Positions 1 to 7,057 of a stretch of 64,000 nucleotides of DNA are shown here, in pieces; the stretch's first letter is position 1, and each line of letters starts with the position of its first letter. The notes under the pieces are model-generated. The model had not been told where the DNA came from, searched no databases, and was given only the letters and a program-made list of their open reading frames with translations. The stretch lies in assembly GCA_039989475.1 (NCBI GenBank), contig JBDXHU010000012.1, positions 1 through 64,000 of the forward strand. Reading direction: 5' to 3'. Both the position numbers and the translations under genes were made by a program. This DNA comes from JBDXHU01 sp039989475. Its GTDB lineage: Bacteria; Pseudomonadota; Gammaproteobacteria; Pseudomonadales; Halieaceae.

Positions 1-207
1 CCAACAGAATACATAAATAACCAAAGTCGCGATGGTAATTGCTCCAGATTTCAAGTTGTGATGCTCCTCCAGAAACCAAACCCTTTCAGATGTCGTAATG
101 ATTGAGACCGTGTCGTAAGTAAGAGTGAGAACGGAGAAGCATACGAACACCAGGCATAGTCGAAAGATATTCCTCCAGAAAGCCAACTTGTCCGTCTCTT
201 GGTTCAT
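1..207 (-). CDS. Partial integron-cassette ORF, small membrane protein (3' end off window)
   Basis: An ATG at 207 opens a leftward frame of 69 codons that runs off the window edge without a stop. The visible protein has a hydrophobic segment near residues 15-35 (begins FRLCLVFVCF) and a second near 55-69, so it is probably an inner-membrane protein. It starts about 12 bp after the R' core of the attC site at 218-285, which is where the ORF of the next integron cassette is expected. I do not recognise the family. The base composition is AT-rich like the neighbouring cassettes and unlike the chromosome further right. Confidence 0.55.
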   Translation of the reverse strand, partial: MNQETDKLAFWRNIFRLCLVFVCFSVLTLTYDTVSIITTSERVWFLEEHHNLKSGAITIATLVIYVFCW

Positions 208-211
208 AGGT

Positions 212-565
212 TTAGGGCACATAACGAATTGAGCTATGAGGCAGAGCGTTTTTTAGCTCTGTCCTCATGAGCGAGTTGTTAGGTGATCGCTGGCTACCAA
301 ATCCTTTGGGCTGCGGACTATATGCATCTGAGCCTGTTGGATAATACTCAGGTGGTTCCGCGCCTACAGCGCTCGATGGCAAGATTGATGAGGAACTGAC
401 AAGGGAGATGAGCATGTTGAAAAAATTAGCCTTGCCGTGAAGCCTGTGCTTTGACCCCAACACTTGTGTTGCGTGCGAAGCACAGGCTTCACGGTAGCTG
501 AAATCGAAAATTTTCTCGACATCCGATCCGTGCAGATTCTCTTTTTTGGCAACCAATTTGGTCAA
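212..565 (-). CDS. Integron-cassette ORF of unknown function (117 aa)
   Basis: A frame from TTG at 565 to TAA at 212 fills cassette 2, which is bounded by the two attC sites. A GAGGA ribosome-binding sequence sits 6-7 bases before the TTG, which supports this start. No family is recognised. Residues about 27-46 are encoded by a perfect inverted repeat (436-495), and from Met51 (ATG at 415) the protein looks like a signal peptide (MLISLVSSSSILPSSAVGA) followed by a Pro/Ser/Tyr-rich tail. An alternative reading is therefore a 67-residue exported protein starting at 415, with the palindrome as leader. The frame ends just past the attC site, as is common for cassette genes. Confidence 0.45.
   Translation of the reverse strand: MTKLVAKKENLHGSDVEKIFDFSYREACASHATQVLGSKHRLHGKANFFNMLISLVSSSSILPSSAVGAEPPEYYPTGSDAYSPQPKGFGSQRSPNNSLMRTELKNALPHSSIRYVP
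218..285 (-). repeat. Integron attC recombination site (cassette 2/3 junction)
   Basis: Read on the minus strand, the site starts with the core CACCTAAC (285-278) and ends with GTTATGTG (225-218), matching the attC consensus RYYYAAC...GTTRRRY. Between the cores lie complementary arms (GAGGACAGAGC paired with GCTCTGCCTC) around a short A-rich loop, which gives the folded single-stranded hairpin that integron integrases recognise. The length of about 68 bp is typical. The cassette ORF on its right stops at the far edge of this site and the next ORF begins just to its left, as in a real cassette junction. Confidence 0.85.
436..495. repeat. 17-bp perfect inverted repeat with nested inner stem inside cassette 2
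   Basis: CCGTGAAGCCTGTGCTT at 436-452 is exactly complementary to 479-495. A second stem (CAACAC 459-464 with GTGTTG 467-472) lies in the loop, so the 60 bases fold into one long hairpin. It has no GTTRRRY core at its ends, so it is not an ordinary attC. It could be a transcription terminator, a small inserted palindrome or a regulatory hairpin for the cassette ORF. Confidence 0.8.
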
Positions 566-621
566 ACTATTTCCTCAAATAACGCGCAGTTCTTAACACG
601 GCAAACTGTTATTCCAAGCGG

Positions 622-698
622 CACCTAACGCCACAAGCAACTGCAGACAGCGGCGCAAGCCGCGTTTTGTCTGTCAGGTTGCCTTGACTTGTTAGGTT
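622..698 (-). repeat. Integron attC recombination site (cassette 1/2 junction)
   Basis: On the minus strand the site runs from AACCTAAC (698-691) to GTTAGGTG (629-622). The arms pair through GCAAC/GTTGC, CTGACAGAC/GTCTG and GCGGC/GCCGC, with a TTGC turn at the tip. The cores match RYYYAAC and GTTRRRY, and the overall form (about 77 bp) is that of a typical chromosomal-integron attC. The stop codon of the cassette ORF on the right (TAA, 692-694) lies inside the R'' core, which is characteristic of cassette genes. Confidence 0.9.
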
Positions 699-982
699 TT
701 GCCACTGGCACCGCGCTCTCCAATTGCTCTTTTTAGAAGGAAAGCTGCCATCAAAGTTGGCAGCGAAAAAATGTATACAACAACCATAGTGTGCCCATGA
801 TAGATCCCCAGCGCCATTAGCGAGATCGTTATAAAAATGCACATTAGCAAACTCACCATCACGGGCGTCGTACCAAGACGATCTTTGAGCGTGGGCTGAG
901 CAAGTAAAACGGCGTCGACTGACCAGTACGCGCCGAGCGCTCCGACAAGCATGAAGCCATAGAATGCATACTCGGCAGTCAA
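692..982 (-). CDS. Integron-cassette ORF, three-helix membrane protein
   Basis: The 96-residue protein begins at an ATG 7 bp inside the attI-proximal cassette boundary (989-996) and ends within the attC at 622-698, so it occupies cassette 1 completely. It has three hydrophobic stretches (about residues 6-28, 38-60 and 64-84, the second with LLMCIFITISLMALG) and a basic C-terminus, so an inner-membrane location is likely. I do not recognise the family. As the first cassette it would be the one best expressed if a promoter in the attI region is active. Confidence 0.7.
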   Translation of the reverse strand: MTAEYAFYGFMLVGALGAYWSVDAVLLAQPTLKDRLGTTPVMVSLLMCIFITISLMALGIYHGHTMVVVYIFSLPTLMAAFLLKRAIGERGASGKT

Positions 983-984
983 TG

Positions 985-1000
985 TGGCAACCTAACAGCT
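985..1000 (-). other. attI-like cassette insertion boundary (G^TTAGGTT)
   Basis: On the minus strand, GTTAGGTTGCC (996-986) has the same core as the R' sites of both attCs and lies immediately before the first cassette ORF. In an integron the sequence on this side of the first cassette is attI. No second, complementary core is seen within about 100 bp to the right, so it does not look like another attC. No integron integrase is encoded in the 540 bp to the right, so the attI label is inferred from position. Confidence 0.5.
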
Positions 1001-1464
1001 AAGTATGTAGACCGGTCGGTATAACACCGAGTCTCTATATGTAGATTTCATGGATTTTATTTAAACGATAAATCCATTCCAAAACAACACTTTAGAAGTC
1101 TTAGGCCAAATGGCTGAGTGGCAAACCGAGCCTGGTGGATATTTTTAACATCAAATTCGGTCAATTTCTCCCTGTGGGTGTTATCCATAAATACTATTAA
1201 AAACAGTTAGTTAGGGGGCGAAAAGTCGGCGCTTTGTCGCGGGGTCCTCTGAAAAACGGGCGTTGTAAATACCGAGTGTAGAGATGCTGTATACCAATAC
1301 TGAATCTGAGCAGAGGAGTTTTCTGAGAGATGTTCGACATGCGGTGCCAACCACTTATCTTATTGATTTAAAAGAACTTATTAATATAAAAGCAGGCGCG
1401 TTATCCCTCCCAGGTGATCGATCATCGGGAAAAATCTCCTTGATTTCTGGTAATCGGCCAACTA
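997..1464. other. Non-coding flank between cassette array and SOS operon
   Basis: No convincing gene is seen. The stretch is AT-rich and contains an imperfect inverted repeat around 1050-1077 (TGGATTT/AAATCCA). A fragment at 1104-1120 (ATGGCTGAGTGGC) resembles the D-arm of a class II tRNA, but no complete tRNA follows. A 66-codon frame at 1284-1484 overlaps the LexA operator and is not supported. The region is too short for an integron integrase gene (about 1 kb). Confidence 0.6.
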
Positions 1465-1480
1465 CTGTATATCTATACAG
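1465..1480 (+). promoter_or_regulatory. LexA box upstream of imuA
   Basis: CTGTATATCTATACAG matches the gammaproteobacterial LexA operator CTGT-N8-ACAG with both half-sites intact and an AT-rich centre. It lies 59 bp before the imuA ATG and places imuA-imuB under SOS control. A near-identical box precedes dnaE2 at 10988-11003. Confidence 0.92.
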
Positions 1481-1538
1481 TTAATAAGACAGGCGAGCCA
1501 AGAGCTGGCGAATAGCTAAAAGATAGCAGGAGAACACC

Positions 1539-2279
1539 ATGAATATTGCTTTTCATAATCCCGCCGCGGGCGCCAGCATGGCGGGTATGGATGCTATTGA
1601 GCAGGTGATGCAGCGCAACGATACCTGGCGCGGTCGCGACAGCAAGCAGGCCAGGAGCGAGCTCGGCACCGGCTATCGACAACTGGACGAACAGCTTTAC
1701 GATAATGGCTGGCCCCTGGGCAATACCATTGAATTACTCAGTGACAGCAACGGCCTCGGCGCCATGGGTTTGTTCCTGCCAGCGATGGAGCAGCTCAGCG
1801 CCCAGGGTCGCTGGCAGGCCTTCATCGCCCCACCCTACATCCCTTATGCACCCCTGCTGGCCGCTCGCGGCATCGACACCCAGCAGGTCCTGTTGGTTCA
1901 TCCCCAGAACCGCCAGGACCTGCTGTGGAGTATTGAACAGGCCCTGCGCAGCAGCACTTGCAGCGCCGTTTTTGCCTGGATGGGTGCGGCAGACTATAGC
2001 TACAGCGAGCTGCGCAAACTGCAACTGGCCGCCAACAATAGTGATGCACTCTCAGTGCTGTTCCGCCCACGCCAGGCTGCCCACAATCACGCACCCGCCA
2101 GCCTGCGCCTGGAAATGAACGCCTACCGCCAGGTTCATATTCTCAAGCAACGGGGCGGCAACCAGTATGTAGATGTGCACCTGGGTGAAGACAACGACCT
2201 GCCCGGCCAGCCGCAAATATGGGAGCTGCCCGCTTACCCCGCCGGGCAGGCTCTGCAGGCACCAGCGCTGGGCGCCTGA
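1539..2279 (+). CDS. imuA: ImuA, SOS mutasome accessory protein
   Basis: This 246-residue protein matches the ImuA (SulA/RecA-like) family that works with ImuB and DnaE2 in LexA-controlled mutagenic translesion synthesis. It has the GNTIELLSD segment near residue 60, the alternating core around LLVHPQNRQDLLWSIEQAL (about 118-137), and the downstream FRPRQA region seen in the family. No clear Walker A is visible, as is usual for ImuA. The ribosome-binding site AGGAGAA sits just before the ATG, and a LexA box lies upstream. imuB begins 18 bp after the stop, so the two are one operon. Identification rests on family resemblance plus the LexA-imuA-imuB context. Confidence 0.9.
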   Translation: MNIAFHNPAAGASMAGMDAIEQVMQRNDTWRGRDSKQARSELGTGYRQLDEQLYDNGWPLGNTIELLSDSNGLGAMGLFLPAMEQLSAQGRWQAFIAPPYIPYAPLLAARGIDTQQVLLVHPQNRQDLLWSIEQALRSSTCSAVFAWMGAADYSYSELRKLQLAANNSDALSVLFRPRQAAHNHAPASLRLEMNAYRQVHILKQRGGNQYVDVHLGEDNDLPGQPQIWELPAYPAGQALQAPALGA

Positions 2280-2297
2280 TCCGCCAGGCAAGAATGC

Positions 2298-3806
2298 GTG
2301 TACGGTCATGCCGACAAACTGTGGCTGTGCCTGCGTTTTCATCAACTACCACTACATGCTCTTTCTACACACCCGCCGCAGGGGCTTTCTATAAACCCGC
2401 CGCGGGCGCCTGTAGCGGTGTTGGAAAAGCAGCGGGTGTTGCAGGCTAATGATGAGGCAACAGGGCTCGGTGTAAAGCCTGGCATGAGCAGCGCCACGGC
2501 CCGCGCACTGGCAGAGGATATTTGCCTGCTGGAACGTGATCGGGATGCCGAACAGCGCTGTCTGCAACAACTCTGTGGCTGGGCTTACAGTATCAGTCCC
2601 AACCTGTATCCCTACCGGGAAGACAGCCTGCTGCTGGAAGTAGGTGGCTGCCTGATGCTTCATGGGGGTATTGAGTCGCTGCTGTCACGGGTGCATTCGG
2701 AATTGTCCTGCCGCGGCTACAGCTATCGCCCGGGGCTGGCGTCCACCCCCAAAGCCGCCTGGCTGTTGTCATACAGTGAGCTCTCGTCTATACAACCCCA
2801 GCAGCAGGCGTCCTCTTCTACTAACACGCCGCAGGCGCCAAACCCGCTACAGCAGCTGGAGCAACAGCTGGCGCCGCTGTCGCTGCATCTACTGCCGGAC
2901 TTTCCGCGACAACTCGATGCCCTGGCCAAGGCAGGACTGTGGACCTTTGGCGACATCCTGGACCTGCCACAGCAGGCGCTGGGACGACGCTGTGGCCGGG
3001 AGTTTGTGCACTACCTGCAACAAATTCTGGGCACGGCGGAAGATCGGGCACCGGATTTCAAACCACCGGAAAGTTTTAGTGATGATTACTGGTTCGGTTA
3101 CGAGGTAAAGGCAAACCAGGAACTACTGCCCGCGGTGCAGTTACTACTACAGTCGCTGTGCCGCTTCCTGCGTAACACCCAATTGCAGAGCCAGCAGGTG
3201 GAGTGGCTGCTCTACGGCATTAATCGCAAACTGCATCGCTTCGAAGTGCGTTGCTCTGTGGATCATGCCAACTGGCAGGAGTGGTACCAGCTAACCCAAC
3301 TCAAGATCGACCAGCTACAGCTGGACAACAGCATAGAGGGGGTTGGGCTACGCTGCCCACAACTGGTCGCGGGCAACGCTCGCAGTGAAGACTTGTTCGA
3401 GCAGGTCGGCCAGCGTGAACCATTACACAGCCTGCTCGATCGCCTGAAAAACCGACTGGGTTTACAGTCGGTCAAAAAAATCGCCTGTCGCGACGAGCAC
3501 CTGCCCGAGTTTGCCGGCTACAGCAGTTGCGATACCCGGCTCGAATACCAGGCAGCCGCTAGTGGCGAGACCTTGCGCCCATTCTGGCTGATGCCGGAAC
3601 CCCAGCGCCTACGCCAAACAGGCGAACAACCCCACTGGAACGGACGCCTGACCCTGCTGGAGGGTCCCGAGCGCATTGAAGACAATTGGTGGGTCGATGC
3701 GGTCAGTCGCGATTACTATATCGCCCGCGACCCGAGTGGGCAGCAGTACTGGATTTACCGGGATCGCCTACAGGATAACTGGTACATCCAGGGTGTTTTC
3801 CCCTGA
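2298..3806 (+). CDS. imuB: ImuB, Y-family polymerase-like mutasome protein
   Basis: The 502-residue product starts at GTG 2298, 18 bp after imuA. The N-terminus has the typical ImuB entry (KLWLCLRFHQLPLHAL), followed by PVAVLEKQRVLQAND and VKPGMSSATARAL, the fingers region of the Y-family fold. ImuB proteins lack the catalytic carboxylates of true Y-family polymerases and act as the beta-clamp adaptor for ImuA and DnaE2. The C-terminal part holds the LLDRLKNRLG segment and a Trp/Tyr-rich end (DNWYIQGVFP) as in the family. Residues about 24-37 and about 175-180 are encoded by a short GC-rich repeat that appears inserted in frame. Length is normal for the family. Confidence 0.9.
   Translation: MYGHADKLWLCLRFHQLPLHALSTHPPQGLSINPPRAPVAVLEKQRVLQANDEATGLGVKPGMSSATARALAEDICLLERDRDAEQRCLQQLCGWAYSISPNLYPYREDSLLLEVGGCLMLHGGIESLLSRVHSELSCRGYSYRPGLASTPKAAWLLSYSELSSIQPQQQASSSTNTPQAPNPLQQLEQQLAPLSLHLLPDFPRQLDALAKAGLWTFGDILDLPQQALGRRCGREFVHYLQQILGTAEDRAPDFKPPESFSDDYWFGYEVKANQELLPAVQLLLQSLCRFLRNTQLQSQQVEWLLYGINRKLHRFEVRCSVDHANWQEWYQLTQLKIDQLQLDNSIEGVGLRCPQLVAGNARSEDLFEQVGQREPLHSLLDRLKNRLGLQSVKKIACRDEHLPEFAGYSSCDTRLEYQAAASGETLRPFWLMPEPQRLRQTGEQPHWNGRLTLLEGPERIEDNWWVDAVSRDYYIARDPSGQQYWIYRDRLQDNWYIQGVFP
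2366..2413 (+). repeat. Imperfect 24-bp tandem repeat within imuB, with related copies nearby
   Basis: Two adjacent units share the form CTAnAnACCCGCCGCnGGnGC (2366-2389 and 2390-2413). A third unit with the same CTA...ACGCCGCAGGCGCC pattern lies at about 2819-2840, also in imuB, and a half unit CCCGCCGCGGGCGCC at about 1560-1574 in imuA. The core GCCGCGGGC is nearly self-complementary. The units keep the reading frame and encode HPPQ/NPPRA-type residues between otherwise conserved ImuB segments, so they look like small in-frame insertions. Confidence 0.6.
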
Positions 3807-3835
3807 AGTGTCCCCCGCCAAGCAGGCCCAGCTGA

Positions 3836-4261
3836 TCAGGCAGCCCGCGCCGCATCCACTGAGAACAGGGTATCGTAATCTCGCAGTGCCCAGAGCGCCC
3901 AGGCCGCAGCCAGCATTGGCCAGGCGGCAAAAAACAGGATATTTGCGCCCTCCCAGGGACTGAAATAATTCGCCATTGGCGTGAGGGTGGATACCGCGTG
4001 CAGTAGGAACACCAGGCCATAAGACCAGGTTTTCATGAAACCACTGAGAAATGCCAGGACCAGCAGCCCCTGTGCCAGGCCAACCAGGTAGGACGTGTTC
4101 TGCGTCAGCCAGGGAATCATGTAGAAGTGCTCATAAACCCTGACCGTATGATCCGGGTTCACAAACTTGTCAGCAGTCCAGATGACAAACACGATGCCCA
4201 CACCAAGCCGCAACAGCAAAAGCACCGGGGCCAATTTCGATTGCAAACTGTCGTTACTCAT
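3836..4261 (-). CDS. DoxX-like four-helix membrane protein
   Basis: A 141-residue integral membrane protein with four hydrophobic segments (about 16-34, 58-80, 85-104 and 112-128). The entry RLGVGIVFVIWTADKFVNP and the segment LVGLAQGLLVLAFLSGFMKTWSY fit the DoxX/DoxD-like superfamily, whose roles are mostly undefined and often redox-linked. An ATG at 4273 is also in frame, but the ATG at 4261 has GGAG 7 bases upstream, inside that longer version, so 4261 is preferred. It converges with imuB (30 bp between the stops). The specific function is unknown. Confidence 0.7.
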   Translation of the reverse strand: MSNDSLQSKLAPVLLLLRLGVGIVFVIWTADKFVNPDHTVRVYEHFYMIPWLTQNTSYLVGLAQGLLVLAFLSGFMKTWSYGLVFLLHAVSTLTPMANYFSPWEGANILFFAAWPMLAAAWALWALRDYDTLFSVDAARAA

Positions 4262-4328
4262 GAGGATCTCCATAGCAAAGGCATGTATAGATCATGAATG
4301 TGTCACCCGGTTCCCCGCCCCGGCAACA

Positions 4329-4844
4329 TCACTGGTCCAATGGCGAGCTGCCTGCGGCGTACAGGGCCAGCTGTTGTTCATGACGCTCGCCATCCGGGTC
4401 ACGAATGGCCTCGGTATTTTCGATAAGCTCTACATGTGGCTGTGGCAGGCCCAATTCCTGCGCGCCTACCAGCACATGCTGCCGGTACCAGCAAAAGGGA
4501 AGCAGGTTCTCATCAATATGGGTGGCATAGTAGGTCACCGCCTCGACGCAAACACCCGCGGCCGTGACGACCTCAACCAGCTTTTCCTGGTAACCCATGC
4601 CCAGACCTTCAACCCGGTCCAGCGCCGACTTGCCGCCTTGATCAATCTCATACAGGGCACCGTGCAGCAACTGCTCCTGCTGGCCAGTATAAAAAGCATC
4701 GCATTTGGCCGAGCCATCCTGACCGGACTTGTGAAAACGCAGTTGGTGCCCGGACAGTGCGCAACTGCCCAGCATACTCACAGCGGGTACACGCTCGCGC
4801 AATCGCCGCAGCGACATATTGGAACCGTAGGCAAAATATTTCAC
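4329..4844 (-). CDS. Gamma-glutamylcyclotransferase-like (GGCT/AIG2 fold) protein
   Basis: The protein opens with VKYFAYGSNMS, the signature glycine-rich loop (YGSNM) of the gamma-glutamylcyclotransferase fold. Further on it has GALYEIDQGGKSALDRVEG, where the conserved acidic residue of the active site is expected (E in the ALDRVEG motif). Such enzymes release 5-oxoproline from gamma-glutamyl amines; the substrate here cannot be told. A GTG at 4844 is chosen because YFAYGSNM is normally at the very N-terminus; the longer frame to 4937 would overlap the upstream gene. It starts 28 bp after the acetyltransferase stop, so the two are probably cotranscribed. Confidence 0.75.
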   Translation of the reverse strand: MKYFAYGSNMSLRRLRERVPAVSMLGSCALSGHQLRFHKSGQDGSAKCDAFYTGQQEQLLHGALYEIDQGGKSALDRVEGLGMGYQEKLVEVVTAAGVCVEAVTYYATHIDENLLPFCWYRQHVLVGAQELGLPQPHVELIENTEAIRDPDGERHEQQLALYAAGSSPLDQ

Positions 4845-4872
4845 GGGCGAAGGTAGCCCGGACGGGCAAACA

Positions 4873-5388
4873 TCAGAGGGAATCGAATGCCGGGTGATAG
4901 CGGATACGCCCGGCGCGATCGGCCAGCGCACCCTCATTCAGCTCCAACGCCATAAACGCCTCATCCGGCACTTCAAAATCGCTACTGATGCCATAACTGG
5001 ACGCGGGAACGAAACCAAATCGCGGGTAATAATCAGCGTGCCCAAGCACCACCACGGCGGCAACACCCTGCTCCCGGCACAGTTCCAATCCGCTGGCCAC
5101 CAGGGCGGCACCCACACCCTTGCCCTGATGCTCCGGCACCACCGACATTGGCGCAAGCCCCACCACCCGCAAGTCGGGCTGCCCGCGCAAGCTGACCGGA
5201 GAAAACATGATATGGCCCACCAGCTCGCCGCCGAGTTCCGCCACCACTCCGATGGTCGGCTTGGCCTGTATACGCAAATCATCAACCAGCATGGCCTCCA
5301 CCGAGGATGGGAAGGCGACAATATGGATGCGGCGAATAATATTGTAGTCTGCTTCCGTTTCCGGCCTGGTGACGATACCGTCGACCAT
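4873..5388 (-). CDS. GNAT-family N-acetyltransferase (YhbS-like)
   Basis: A 171-residue GNAT acetyltransferase. The acetyl-CoA loop is seen as PEHQGKGVGAALV (R/Q-x-x-G-x-G/A type, about residues 85-97), preceded by the beta4 strand LRVVGLAPMSVVP and followed by VVVLGHADYYPRFGFVPAS, a segment typical of the YhbS group. The ATG at 5388 has GGGAG 8 bases upstream and is preferred to an ATG at 5454. The acetyl acceptor is unknown. It is probably cotranscribed with the downstream GGCT-like gene. Confidence 0.8.
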   Translation of the reverse strand: MVDGIVTRPETEADYNIIRRIHIVAFPSSVEAMLVDDLRIQAKPTIGVVAELGGELVGHIMFSPVSLRGQPDLRVVGLAPMSVVPEHQGKGVGAALVASGLELCREQGVAAVVVLGHADYYPRFGFVPASSYGISSDFEVPDEAFMALELNEGALADRAGRIRYHPAFDSL

Positions 5389-5624
5389 GTGTTGGCTCCC
5401 TGGGTAATGCGAAAATTCCAGGCGCCGTAATAGCGCCTGGGGACCAGTCTGCAATGCACTGCAACTGGGCAGCTACTAGTATAAGTACTACTAACTTATT
5501 GAAAAGGCTCATTTGCAGGGATTAGGTTATATCCATATGCAGCAGAGACATAAGCAGGCGTCCGGGCCCTGATTCATTGACACAGGTCATGCCTGCCGCG
5601 GCAGCTCGCTGCTAGGCTTGGCCA

Positions 5625-6884
5625 ATGGAAGATCTCGAAGCACTGGCGATTATCTGGATCGCCGTTTTCATTGCCCACTACCTGGCTGCCAGGACCCGAC
5701 TCACGCCGGTGCTGTGGTTTCTGGCTATGGGTTGCCTGCTGGTGAACACCGGCATTCTGCCCCAAGAACCCGGTATTTTCCTGGTCGACCTGTCCCAGGT
5801 CGGCATTATTGTGATCATGTTTGCCCTCGGCTTCGAGGAGAGCTCAAGTGCCTTCCTGCGCAGCATCAAGCGCAGCTGGGGCATCGCCTTCTTCGGTGCG
5901 CTGGCACCCTTTGCCGTCGCTTACACCCTCACCCTGGAACGCTGGGGCGATCCCAATGCTGCACTCATGTGCGGACTGGCAATGACGGCGACGGCAGTAT
6001 CGCTGACCATGGTATCGCTGCGCAGCGAGGGCCTGGGTAAAACGCCTGCTGCAACTGGCATCATGACCTCGGCCGTGCTCGACGATATAGCGTCACTGGC
6101 CCTGGTAGCCGTTCTGGTACCTGTTGCTGCCGGCGAAGCCAATCTCAACATGCTCAGCCTGGGGATCATCGCGCTGAAAGCGGTGCTGTTCTTCGTCCTG
6201 CTGAGCGTGGTTGCGGTTTGGATATTCCCGGTTGTCACCGGCCCCTTCAAACACATCCCCATCCTCAAGTGGTTCAATCTGCGCCACCTGCTGACCATGG
6301 ATGATGGCGAGCATTCCACGCTGACGGTGTTGTTGTTGGCCTTGCTGGTGGCCTTACTAGGCCACGCCTTCGGCTTCCACCCGGCTGTCGGCGCCTACAT
6401 GGCGGGACTGATCCTGAGTGAAGAGTATTTCGCCTTTGGCGATAAGTCGAAGGTTGATGGTCGCACGGTCTACGAGGACACCAGGCGTATCGTCGACAGC
6501 GTGGCATTTTCCTGGATCGGGCCAGTGTTTTTCATCATTCTCGGTGGCCGCCTGATTATCAACCCGGACATCATGGTGAATGTTGTCGACGAGGCCCTGG
6601 TGCTGCTTATCCTGCTATTCCTGGCCCAGGTATCCTCGGCCGGACTGGCGGCACGATTCACCGGCAACTTCAGCTGGGCAGAGAGCTGGATGATCGGCTT
6701 CGGCATGCTCGGCCGCGCTGAGCTCGCCTTCGTGGTTCTGGACATCGCTTTTGTCCAAAACAGCATTATCAACGAGGAAATGTTCTACACACTCATGTTC
6801 ACCGCCTTCGGGCTCAATATCCTGGTGCCGGTGACCATTCGCCTGTGGAAACCGCGATTGGTGGCCAGCCAGGCTCAGCCCTGA
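5625..6884 (+). CDS. CPA2-type cation:proton antiporter, membrane domain only
   Basis: A 419-residue polytopic membrane protein with about 12 hydrophobic segments, resembling the Na+/H+ exchanger domain of the Kef/CPA2 group. Family-like segments are VLDDIASLALVAVLVP (about residues 150-165, containing the conserved DD pair in the unwound helix), HPAVGAYMAGLILS (about 254-267) and WMIGFGMLGRAELAFVVLDIA (about 355-375), the last typical of the RGE-like helix. It exchanges protons for Na+ or K+ across the inner membrane. There is no C-terminal TrkA-N/RCK domain, unlike KefB/KefC, so nucleotide gating is unlikely. It is transcribed alone and divergently from the GNAT gene. Confidence 0.82.
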   Translation: MEDLEALAIIWIAVFIAHYLAARTRLTPVLWFLAMGCLLVNTGILPQEPGIFLVDLSQVGIIVIMFALGFEESSSAFLRSIKRSWGIAFFGALAPFAVAYTLTLERWGDPNAALMCGLAMTATAVSLTMVSLRSEGLGKTPAATGIMTSAVLDDIASLALVAVLVPVAAGEANLNMLSLGIIALKAVLFFVLLSVVAVWIFPVVTGPFKHIPILKWFNLRHLLTMDDGEHSTLTVLLLALLVALLGHAFGFHPAVGAYMAGLILSEEYFAFGDKSKVDGRTVYEDTRRIVDSVAFSWIGPVFFIILGGRLIINPDIMVNVVDEALVLLILLFLAQVSSAGLAARFTGNFSWAESWMIGFGMLGRAELAFVVLDIAFVQNSIINEEMFYTLMFTAFGLNILVPVTIRLWKPRLVASQAQP

Positions 6885-7053
6885 GGGTTTACGCCTGTCA
6901 GGCGCCAGGCTGACATCTGTGCCAGCACTGCCCCGGCTGGATCCTCAATAACACAAAAGTTAATGGCGTCCATAGCCTTGGGGCCGACCAGTACTTTGCC
7001 ACCGTCAGGTCGTGCCATTCGATAGCCCCTGGCTTTACATCCTGGTCTGCCAT
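6875..7053 (-). pseudogene. VOC/glyoxalase-family pseudogene with internal deletion
   Basis: A well-placed ATG at 7053, with GAGGAG upstream, starts MADQDVKPGAIEWHDLTV, the N-terminus of a VOC-family protein. After 18 codons the frame changes, and what follows in the +1 frame is the C-terminal strand of the same family (GGKVLVGPKAMDAINF then CVIEDPAGAVLAQM), ending at a stop at 6875-6877. The central 60 or so residues expected between these parts are missing. The remnant follows an intact VOC gene by 4 bp, so the pair was probably a two-gene VOC operon. The C-terminal fragment overlaps the end of the antiporter gene. Confidence 0.75.
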
Positions 7054-7057
7054 GCGC

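Noticed and set aside
609..842. 77-codon minus-strand ORF over the cassette 1 attC
   Set aside because: It covers the attC and overlaps the better-placed cassette ORF at 692-982 in another frame.
1104..1135. tRNA-Ser/Leu-like fragment (ATGGCTGAGTGGC)
   Set aside because: No anticodon arm, T-arm or acceptor partner follows; only the D-arm resemblance exists.
1284..1484. 66-codon ORF between the cassette array and imuA
   Set aside because: It runs across the LexA operator at 1465-1480, has no recognisable features and lies in the imuA promoter region; most likely chance.
6884..7057. CRISPR or tandem repeats near antiporter end
   Set aside because: Inspected; the stretch is explained by the VOC pseudogene and holds no regularly spaced repeats. 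No CRISPR array was seen anywhere in the window.
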